Assembly: GCF_000482785.1 (NCBI RefSeq)
Contig: NZ_AXWS01000007.1
Span: 62,001-126,000, forward strand
From: Derxia gummosa DSM 723
Lineage (GTDB): Bacteria > Pseudomonadota > Gammaproteobacteria > Burkholderiales > Burkholderiaceae_E
Reading direction: 5' to 3'
Length of the DNA stretch: 64,000 bases
Of the stretch, positions 55,362-64,000 are shown in pieces. Each line of letters starts with the position of its first letter. Position 1 is the first letter of the stretch. Made by a program: the position numbers and the translations under genes. The notes below the pieces were generated by a model. That model was not told the origin of the DNA. It made no database searches and saw nothing but the letters and a program-made list of their open reading frames with translations.

Positions 55362-56291
55362 TCATTCGCTGAAGCGCAGCCCGACGGCGATCATCCGCTG
55401 CGAACGCGTGTAGTCCGACAGCGTGGCCATCGGACCGGAATGCAGCCGCAGGTAGAGCGGCAGCGCATGGCTCTGGTCGAGGCTCAGGCCGACATCGACC
55501 GAATCGGTCGCGAAGCCGCGATCGCCGGCGCGGTAGGTCACGTCGGCCAGCGCCAGGTCGCCGAAGCGGTGCTCGACGATGAGCCGGTAGCGGTCGTAGT
55601 CGCGGAAGCTGGTGTTCGTGCCCGCGAGCGGCCCCCAGGTGATGTCGGAATCGGTGGTGGCGAAGTACTTGACGCGGGTACGCACCAGCACGCTCTCCTC
55701 GTTGCCGAACGCGGCCTCGCCCGAGACGAAATTCATGCTGCGGCTGATGCCGTCGAAGTAGCGGTGGTTGCCGGCCGCGTATTCCTCCTGGGCGCGGGCG
55801 ATGTCGCGCTCGGAGCGGCTGCCGATGGTCTGGCCGTCGGAGCTGTGTTCGAGGCCGAAGTCGACCCAGTCGAGCATCGGCCCCTGGGCGTACCAGCGCA
55901 GGTGCAGCGCGGGGTTGCTGATGCGGTTGACGACCGGGCTGGAGGGCCGGCTGAGCATGTAGTAGTCGAACTCGCCGGTGTAGGAGATGAAGGCTTCGGC
56001 GCCCGGTTCCAGCCGCACCGGATGGTCGATGGTGCGCAGCGCGCCGTCGCTGGCCCAGGCGACGTAGCGCAGCGAGAAGTCGCCGCGCAGCGCCGAGTCG
56101 TCGCCAGTGGCGCTGCGGTGGACGATGGCGTTGGTCTCGTAGGGCAGCAGGCGGCAGGCGCCGAGCCAGGCAGGGCCGGGCTGGCTGCAGGGGTCGGGGT
56201 CGGCGGCATCGGCGGCCCGGGCAGGCTGGAGGGCGAGTGCGAGGCTCCCGGCGAGCGCCAGCGCGACGGGGAACAGCGAGCTTCTGTTCAT
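55362..56291 (-). CDS. pldA: Outer-membrane phospholipase A (OMPLA/PldA-like)
   Basis: 309 residues; signal peptide ends near ARAADA (about 27); ribosome site GGAAGGA. The sequence fits a 12-strand OMPLA barrel: the catalytic His and Ser lie in FGLEHSSDGQ (His149, Ser151), the triad Asn is Asn187 in SRSMN, and the last strands read LRLHSGPMATLSDYTRSQRMIAVGLRF like the end of E. coli OMPLA. Between Ser151 and Asn187 there is an extra loop of about 24 residues containing a second SRS sequence. It hydrolyses phospholipids that reach the outer leaflet of the outer membrane. Dimerises with calcium in known members. Confidence 0.85.
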   Translation of the reverse strand: MNRSSLFPVALALAGSLALALQPARAADAADPDPCSQPGPAWLGACRLLPYETNAIVHRSATGDDSALRGDFSLRYVAWASDGALRTIDHPVRLEPGAEAFISYTGEFDYYMLSRPSSPVVNRISNPALHLRWYAQGPMLDWVDFGLEHSSDGQTIGSRSERDIARAQEEYAAGNHRYFDGISRSMNFVSGEAAFGNEESVLVRTRVKYFATTDSDITWGPLAGTNTSFRDYDRYRLIVEHRFGDLALADVTYRAGDRGFATDSVDVGLSLDQSHALPLYLRLHSGPMATLSDYTRSQRMIAVGLRFSE

Positions 56292-56798
56292 CGGGCAATC
56301 CTTCCGGTGGAGGAGTTTCCGTGCCGGACGGTCCGGCACGGCGGGGTTGCCCAGTAGAGATTTCCGAAGTTGTTGGCCAGCTTTCAGTCGTGGCGTGCCT
56401 GGTGAGCGCAGGTGTCGGCGCATAGGCATGCGGCGCGGTGCCGTCCCGCCGATGCCGGCGGACCGCCTTCAGGCTCGCGGTCGCGCGACTTCAGCATGCC
56501 GACAGTCCCGCGACCGCCTGTCGGCCCGAGCCGCTGCCAACGGCCAGCCGCGCGCCGGACCGACATGACCGACGCGATCAGCCGATGCGGGCGGCGGCGG
56601 GCAAGGGAGCCGATGGCTGTTACAAACCGGGCCGACCACCGCCGCGCCGACGGCGGTCCGCCCGCGCCGTCACCGCAAGCCCGTCGAAAGCGTAACGGCC
56701 CGTTCCCGCTCCCCCGGCTTCCTGCCTAGAGTCCGCCGTGCCGGCAGGGGCGTTCATCTCGAAGCCCGGTCCGGCCCACGAGCAGGAGGCGCACAGCC
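56292..56798. other. Divergent intergenic region, pldA / glycan cluster
   Basis: 507 bp without a convincing gene. Holds the palindrome at 56320-56340, a TAGAGT element (56726-56731) as possible -10 of the epimerase operon, and the AGGAGG ribosome site of the epimerase gene. Confidence 0.4.
56320..56340 (-). promoter_or_regulatory. Perfect palindrome upstream of pldA
   Basis: CGTGCCGGAC (56320-56329) and GTCCGGCACG (56331-56340) around one base, 29 bp before the pldA start. Operator or leader hairpin that could hide or space the ribosome site. Confidence 0.45.
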
Positions 56799-57743
56799 AT
56801 GAAATCGGTCGTGATCGGCGGTGCCGGCTTCGTCGGGCGGGCCGTCTGCAATGAACTCGTCGCGCGTGGTGACACGGTCATCGCGCTCGATCCCTCGCCG
56901 CCGCACAAGGGCAGCCTGGCCGAAGGCGTGCAGCACATGACCGGCGACGTGCTCGACAAGGCCAGCCTGCGGCCGGCGCTTGAAGGTGCGGACGAGGTCT
57001 ATCTTCTGGCCGCGCGGCTCGGCACCTCCGAGCTGGAGACCGAGCTGCGCACCGCCATCCACACCAATGTGCTCGGCGCGATCAACGTGTTCGAGGCGGC
57101 GGTCGAGGCCCGGGTGCCGCGCGCCTTCCTCGCCTCCAAGCCGAGCGTCTGGCTCAACGTGTACACCATCACCAAGTTCGCGGCCGAGCAGTCGGCGCGG
57201 CTGCTGACGCGCTACCACCCGATCGGCATCAGCGTGCTGCGCTACCTGAACATCTACGGCCCGGGCCAGAAGCTCTACCCGGTGCGCAAGGTGCTGCCGA
57301 TCTTCGCGGCGCAGGCGCTGCGCGGCCTGCCCTTGCAGGTGTACGGCGAGGGCGACCAGACCGTGGACATGCTGTTCGTGGACGACGCCGCCCGCCTGAC
57401 GGTAGACGTGATGCGCGCGCCCTTCGACGGCGAGGTGCACGACTGCGGCACCGGCGTCGAGATGACCGTGCTGGAGGTGGCGCGGGCGGTCAACGAGCAT
57501 TTCGGCAACCGTGCCGGCATCCAGCATGTGCCGATGCGCAAGGGCGAGACGCCGCACACCCGGCTCGTCGCCAACCTCGATCCGCTGCGCCGCCTGCTCG
57601 GCGACGACCTGCGCTTCACGCCCTGGCCGAAGGCGCTTGCGACCTCGCTCGACTGGTATGCGCGCCGCCCCGCGCACGAGATCGACGCCGCCCTCACCTT
57701 CTGGGGCATGGCCCAGCCCTACGGCATGGCGTGGACGTCCTGA
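56799..57743 (+). CDS. NAD(P)-dependent sugar epimerase/dehydratase (extended SDR)
   Basis: 314 residues, ribosome site AGGAGG. Nucleotide motif GGAGFVG at residues 7-13 and the catalytic YxxxK as YTITK near residue 124; HTNVLGAINVFEAA is the usual NAD-sugar epimerase helix, and RYLNIYGPGQKLYPVRKVLP the substrate loop. The Ser/Thr of the triad is less clear because the segment reads LASKPSVWLN. It should act on a nucleotide sugar and supply the following glycan cluster. The next gene starts 13 bases before its stop (GTG at 57731). Confidence 0.88.
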   Translation: MKSVVIGGAGFVGRAVCNELVARGDTVIALDPSPPHKGSLAEGVQHMTGDVLDKASLRPALEGADEVYLLAARLGTSELETELRTAIHTNVLGAINVFEAAVEARVPRAFLASKPSVWLNVYTITKFAAEQSARLLTRYHPIGISVLRYLNIYGPGQKLYPVRKVLPIFAAQALRGLPLQVYGEGDQTVDMLFVDDAARLTVDVMRAPFDGEVHDCGTGVEMTVLEVARAVNEHFGNRAGIQHVPMRKGETPHTRLVANLDPLRRLLGDDLRFTPWPKALATSLDWYARRPAHEIDAALTFWGMAQPYGMAWTS

Positions 57744-58378
57744 ACCGGCGCGTCGCGGCCATCGTGGCCCATCCCGACGACGAGACGCTCGGCTGCGGCG
57801 GCACGCTGCACCGCTTTGCGCGGCTGGGCGCCGACTGCCGCGTGGTGCTCGCGCTGCGGCGCGCCGACCGCCGCATCGGCGACGGCTGGCCGGCGCTGGT
57901 AGGGCAGTTCCGCGCCGCCTGCGCGCGGCTCGGCGCCACGCCTGAGCTGCTGCCCGACGCCCTGCCCGACATCACCGCCGACCGCGACATCGAGGCGCTG
58001 CACGAGGCCATCCTGCCCGCCGTCGAATGGAGCGACATCGTCCTCACCCATGCGCCCGGCGACAGCCATCAGGCGCACCGCGCCGTGTCGCGGGCGGTCG
58101 AGATCGCGACGCGGCCCTTCCGGCGCCGCCGCACGGTCGCGCTGTTCGAGGTCGCCAGCTCCACCGACCAGGCCTGGAGCAACGGCTTCGCGCCCAACTT
58201 CCATGTGCTGCTCGACGCCGGCGATGTCGCCGCCAAGCTCGACGCGATCGCGCTGTACGCGGGCGAGCAGGCGCCCGGCCGCCGCCCCGCCGATGTGGAA
58301 GTGCTGCTGCGCCATCGCGGCTGCCAGGTCGGCGCCGAGCATGCCGAGGCCTTCATGCTGGCCCGGCATTTCGCGTGA
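57731..58378 (+). CDS. PIG-L family deacetylase
   Basis: 215 residues from a GTG inside the end of the epimerase gene, so translation is coupled. Zinc motif AHPDDETLGCGG starts at residue 13 and the third ligand region is THAPGDSHQAHRAV. PIG-L proteins remove N-acetyl groups from GlcNAc-type sugars, free or lipid- or nucleotide-linked. In this cluster it may produce a glucosamine unit in the glycan. Length is normal for the family. Confidence 0.9.
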   Translation: MDVLNRRVAAIVAHPDDETLGCGGTLHRFARLGADCRVVLALRRADRRIGDGWPALVGQFRAACARLGATPELLPDALPDITADRDIEALHEAILPAVEWSDIVLTHAPGDSHQAHRAVSRAVEIATRPFRRRRTVALFEVASSTDQAWSNGFAPNFHVLLDAGDVAAKLDAIALYAGEQAPGRRPADVEVLLRHRGCQVGAEHAEAFMLARHFA

Positions 58379-58386
58379 GGCGGGCG

Positions 58387-59040
58387 ATGAGCAGCGTGCT
58401 CGCCACTCCCCGCGCGACGGCCCCGGCCCGGGGCGCGCCCGGCCCGCTCACGCGGCTGATCGCGCTGCTGCTGTTCATGGCGAGCGCGCCGCTGTGGCTC
58501 GGCGCGGCGCTCGCCATCCGCCGCCACGGGCCGGGGCCGGTGTTCTTCCGCCAGCGCCGCCTCGGCCGTGACGGCCGCCCCTTCCTGATCTGGAAGCTGC
58601 GCACCATGCACACCGACGCGCCCGCGCGGCTGCGACGCTGGCTCGCGTCCGACCCGGCCGTGCGCGCGCGCTGGGAAGCCTTCGGCTGCCTCGACGACGA
58701 CCCGCGCATCTGCGGCCGCGCCGGGCGCTTCGCGCGCCACTTCAGCCTCGACGAGCTGCCGCAGCTGCTCAACGTCATGGCGGGCGAGATGGCGCTGGTC
58801 GGCCCGCGTCCGCTGCCCGAAGACCTCGCCCTCGCGCTGCCGCCCGCCGTGCGCGCATGGCGCGAGGCCCTGCCGCCGGGCATGACCGGGCTGTGGCAGG
58901 TGCGCCGGCGCAGCGAGGTGTCGCTGCGGCAGATGCTCGCCTACGATCGGCTCTATGCCCGCCGCCGCTCGCGCGCGCTGGATGCGCGGCTGCTGCTCGC
59001 CACGCTGCCGGCGGTGCTCGGCGCGCGCGGCGCGGTCTGA
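58387..59040 (+). CDS. Initiating sugar-phosphate transferase (WbaP/PglC type)
   Basis: 217 residues, starting eight bases after the deacetylase stop. One membrane segment at about 22-43, then the catalytic domain of polyprenyl-phosphate sugar-1-phosphate transferases: GPVFFRQRRLGRDGRPFLIWKLRTM, FSLDELPQLLNVMAGEMALVGPRPLP and PGMTGLWQVRRRSE. The conserved Asp-Glu pair (LDEL) is kept. It would place the first sugar phosphate on undecaprenyl phosphate. It is the short, PglC-like form without extra membrane helices. Confidence 0.92.
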   Translation: MSSVLATPRATAPARGAPGPLTRLIALLLFMASAPLWLGAALAIRRHGPGPVFFRQRRLGRDGRPFLIWKLRTMHTDAPARLRRWLASDPAVRARWEAFGCLDDDPRICGRAGRFARHFSLDELPQLLNVMAGEMALVGPRPLPEDLALALPPAVRAWREALPPGMTGLWQVRRRSEVSLRQMLAYDRLYARRRSRALDARLLLATLPAVLGARGAV

Positions 59041-59041
59041 C

Positions 59042-60250
59042 ATGAGCCTCGCCGCCGGCCTGCACGTGGCCGTGGTGCACGACTGGCTCGTCACCTTCGG
59101 CGGCGCCGAACGCGTGCTACACGAGATCCTGCTCACCTTCCCGCAGGCCGACCTGTTCGCCGTGGTGGAAGACCTGCCCGCCGCCCAGCGCGGGCTCTTT
59201 CCGGCGCGCATCGCCACCAGCTTCATCCAGCGCCTGCCGGGCGCGCGCCGGCATTACTGGTACTACGCACCGCTCATGCCGCTGGCCATCGAGCAGCTCG
59301 ACCTCGGCGGCTACGACCTCGTCATCTCGTGCAGCCACGCGGTCGCGCGCGGCGTGCTGGTCGGGCCGGACCAGGTGCATGTGTCCTATGTGCATTCGCC
59401 GATGCGCTTCGTCTGGGACCTCCAGGCCGACTACCTGCGCAACTTCGGCTGGACGCGCGGGCCGAAACGCTGGCTGGCCTCGCTGCTGTTCCATTACCTG
59501 CGCGGCTGGGACCAGCGCGCCACGCCCTCGGTCGATCTGCATCTCGCGGCCTCGCACTTCATCGCGCGGCGCATCCGCCAGTGCTGGGGCGTCGATGCGA
59601 CCGTGCTGTCGCCGCCGATCGACATCGACCGCTTCCGGCCCGACCCGGCGGTGGCGCGCCGCGACGGCCATTACCTCGCGGGCGCGATCCACAACCCGTT
59701 CAAGCGGCTCGACCTGCTGGTGCGCGCCTTCAACCGCATGCCCGAGCGCCGGCTCACGGTGTTCGGCGCCGGCCCGCAAGGCGAGACGCTGCGGCGCCTG
59801 GCGGGGCCGAACATCGACTTCACCGGCTTCCTGCAACCGGCCGAGGTGCATGCCGAATTCCTGCGCGCGCCGGCCTACCTGTCGGCCGGCACCGAGGATT
59901 TCGGCATGGCGATGGTCGAGGCCCAGGCCTGCGGCACGCCGGTGATCGCCTACGCGCGCGGCGGCGCGAGCGAGATCGTGCGGCCGCTCGACGATCCGCA
60001 CGGCCAGCCGACCGGCGTGCTGTTCGACGCGCTCACCGAGGACGCGGTGATCGAGGCGGTGCGGCGCTTTGAGACCGGGCGGACACGCATCCGGGCCGCC
60101 GACTGCCGCGCCAATGCGATGCGTTTCGCGGCCGCCGGCTTCCGCGCCCGGCTCGCCGCGCTCGTGGACGACACGCTCGCCGCGCATCGCCGCGAGCGCG
60201 CGGCCAGCCGCGCCGACGCCCGGCCGCTCGCGCCGGAGGACGGCGCATGA
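59042..60250 (+). CDS. GT4 glycosyltransferase
   Basis: 402 residues, starting one base after the sugar-transferase stop. GT-B enzyme: N-terminal HDWLVTFGGAERVLHEILLTFP, SYVHSPMRFVWDLQADYL, and C-terminal LSPPIDIDRFRPD, GAIHNPFKRLDLLVRAF, FGAGPQGETLRRL and the E-x7-E motif GTEDFGMAMVEAQACG. It is of the type often annotated WcaL/RfaB-like in exopolysaccharide loci and would add a sugar to the lipid-linked intermediate. Its last codons overlap the flavoprotein gene (ATGA). Confidence 0.9.
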   Translation: MSLAAGLHVAVVHDWLVTFGGAERVLHEILLTFPQADLFAVVEDLPAAQRGLFPARIATSFIQRLPGARRHYWYYAPLMPLAIEQLDLGGYDLVISCSHAVARGVLVGPDQVHVSYVHSPMRFVWDLQADYLRNFGWTRGPKRWLASLLFHYLRGWDQRATPSVDLHLAASHFIARRIRQCWGVDATVLSPPIDIDRFRPDPAVARRDGHYLAGAIHNPFKRLDLLVRAFNRMPERRLTVFGAGPQGETLRRLAGPNIDFTGFLQPAEVHAEFLRAPAYLSAGTEDFGMAMVEAQACGTPVIAYARGGASEIVRPLDDPHGQPTGVLFDALTEDAVIEAVRRFETGRTRIRAADCRANAMRFAAAGFRARLAALVDDTLAAHRRERAASRADARPLAPEDGA

Positions 60251-61673
60251 CGCCCGCCACGACGGACGACCGCCCGCCGATCGTCGTCATCGGCGCCGGC
60301 CCGGCCGGCCTCGGCGCCGCCTGGACGCTGGCGCATGCCGGCGAGCGCATCTGCCTCGTCGAGCGCGACACGCAGGCGGGCGGCCTGTGCCGCAGCCTGC
60401 GGCGCGGCGCGCTCACGGTGGACCTCGGCGCTCACTACCTGTCCACCGAGCTGCCCGAGGTGCGCGGCCTCATCGCCGCCCTGCTCGGCGACGAGGTGCT
60501 GCGCCTGCGCCGCCTGACCGGCTTCTTCTGGCGCGGGCGCCATCACGCCTATCCGCCGCGCCTGCCCGAACTGGCCCGCCATCTGCCGCCCGGCGAGCTG
60601 GCCGGCTTCGTGACCGGGTTGGTCAGGGCGCGGCTCGCGCCCGGCGACGCCGACAGCCATGCCGCGACGCTGCGCGCCCACTACGGCGCGCCGCTGTACG
60701 ACGCCTTCTTCGCGCCCTATCTGCGCAAGGTCTGGGGCATGGACGCCGACGAGCTGGACCCCGGCACGCAATCCGGGCGCGCCGACGGCAGCTTCGGCCT
60801 CTGGCTCGCGGCCCGCTGGCGCGCGCTCATGCACGGCGCCGACGCCGGCCGGCATGACGCCGAGGTGTTCTATCCGCCCGACGGCATCGGCAGCTTCTAC
60901 GAGGCGATCGCCGGCTGGCTGCGCGCGCAGGGCCATGAGCTGCGCATGGGGCGGGAAGTGGTGGCGATCGAGCATGCGGACGGCCGCATCACCGGCCTGC
61001 GGCTGCGCGCGGCCGACGGGGAGGAATCGCACCTGCCCTGCCGCGGCCTGCTGTCGTCGATGCCGCTGCGGCTGCTGGCCACGCGGCTGTCGCCGGCGCT
61101 GCCGGCACCGCTGCTCGCCGATGCCGGCGCGCTGCGCATGCGCAGCACCGTGCTGGTCTATCTCGTCCAGCGCGACACCCGGCCGTTTCCCGAGCATTCG
61201 GTGTACGTGACCGACGCCGGCCTCGGCATGACGCGGCTGACCAACTTCACCAACTGGTCGCCGCGCCTCATGCCCGGCCCCGGCCTCACCTGCCTGTGCT
61301 GCGAATACTGGTGCGATGCCGGCGACGCCGTCTGGACCGCCGACGAGGCGGCGCTGGTGACGCTGGCGCGCGAGGAACTGGCCGCCATGGGCCTCGCCGA
61401 CGACGCGCCGCCGATCGACAGCTTCGTGGTGCGGCTGGCGGGCACGCATCCGGTGCTCGACCGCGCGGGCCGGGCGGCGCGCGAGCGGCTCGGCGCCGCG
61501 CTCGACGGCTTCGGGAACCTGGTCGTCACCGGCCGGGGCGGCGCCTTCGGCCATCTCGACCAGGACCGGGCGCTGGTCGATGGCATCGAGGCGGCCCGGC
61601 GGCTTCTGGCGAAGCCGGCAGCCGGCGGCATGGCGCCGCCGGCTCCGGCCCGTGACGGGCCGGTTCCGGGCGA

Positions 61674-61686
<13 letters not shown>
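60247..61686 (+). CDS. FAD-dependent oxidoreductase, UDP-galactopyranose-mutase/PPOX-like
   Basis: 479 residues with FAD motif [14 protein letters not shown] (about 13-26), [13 protein letters not shown] and DLGAHYLS, then a substrate domain with [17 protein letters not shown] and [21 protein letters not shown], and the C-terminal FAD segment [20 protein letters not shown]. Such flavoproteins in glycan clusters are thought to alter a sugar or lipid-linked saccharide. It is coupled to the GT4 gene by ATGA overlap. Its 3' end overlaps the end of the convergent gcvP gene by 13 bases. Confidence 0.87.

Positions 61687-64000
<2,314 letters not shown>

Noticed and set aside
55362-56291. Apparent loss of the OMPLA catalytic Asn (SRSER after the Ser)
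   Set aside because: A second match, SRSMN, 25 residues further on aligns better with the SRSWN of OMPLA and restores the Asn, so the triad is probably complete and only a loop is inserted.

Overview
The window is about 70% GC, gene-dense (roughly 50 genes) and looks chromosomal. Its gene content (pepN, class I fbp, thyA-folA, OpgC, OMPLA, a large glycine decarboxylase, REC-EAL and hybrid kinases, AttEFGH-type transporter) fits a free-living betaproteobacterium, probably Burkholderiales. The species cannot be told from the sequence. I see no rRNA, tRNA, CRISPR array, transposase or prophage gene.

Layout. 1-9927: partial zinc metallopeptidase, DUF4136 lipoprotein, pepN, a chemoreceptor with almost no ligand domain, fbp, two small unknowns, quinone oxidoreductase. 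10128-15364: YfaP-like lipoprotein, a PlcP-like metallophosphoesterase with an Agt-like glycosyltransferase (the pair used elsewhere to replace phospholipids by glycolipids), and an M48 protease. 15552-22535: an AttE/AttFG/AttH-type ABC system split by an unrelated lipoprotein gene and an AT-rich spacer. 22707-29813: small unknown, GH16 lipoprotein, acyltransferase 3, ABC exporter, GAF protein, YpfJ-type metallopeptidase. 29893-33910: DUF2325 protein behind a possible Fur box, OmpA lipoprotein, thyA, folA. 33949-41408: REC-EAL protein, hybrid kinase, two SGNH hydrolases and OpgC.

41748-48659 is the most interesting block. It holds a MxaJ/XoxJ-like binding protein translationally coupled to a PQQ dehydrogenase; a convergent three-gene operon (Sel1-repeat protein, ExbB/TolQ-like channel, DUF2149) joined by ATGA overlaps; and a MoxY/MoxX-like two-component system. 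Nearly identical 15-bp palindromes (CGGGCAAGTTGCCCG and CGGGGAAATTGCCCG) lie 95 bp and 83 bp upstream of the first two operons, the second also facing the kinase gene. I propose a co-regulated periplasmic alcohol/aldehyde oxidation regulon with a dedicated energised envelope complex.

48715-55274 is an ethanolamine locus (eutB, eutC, permease, AraC/EutR-like activator) containing a gene for an extreme Gln-rich protein. 55362-61686 holds an OMPLA-type phospholipase and a tightly packed five-gene glycan cluster (epimerase, PIG-L deacetylase, initiating sugar transferase, GT4, FAD flavoprotein). The window ends inside gcvP. Several intergenic spaces carry a hairpin with the core CTGCAA-N4-TTGCAG, apparently a lineage-specific terminator or repeat family.
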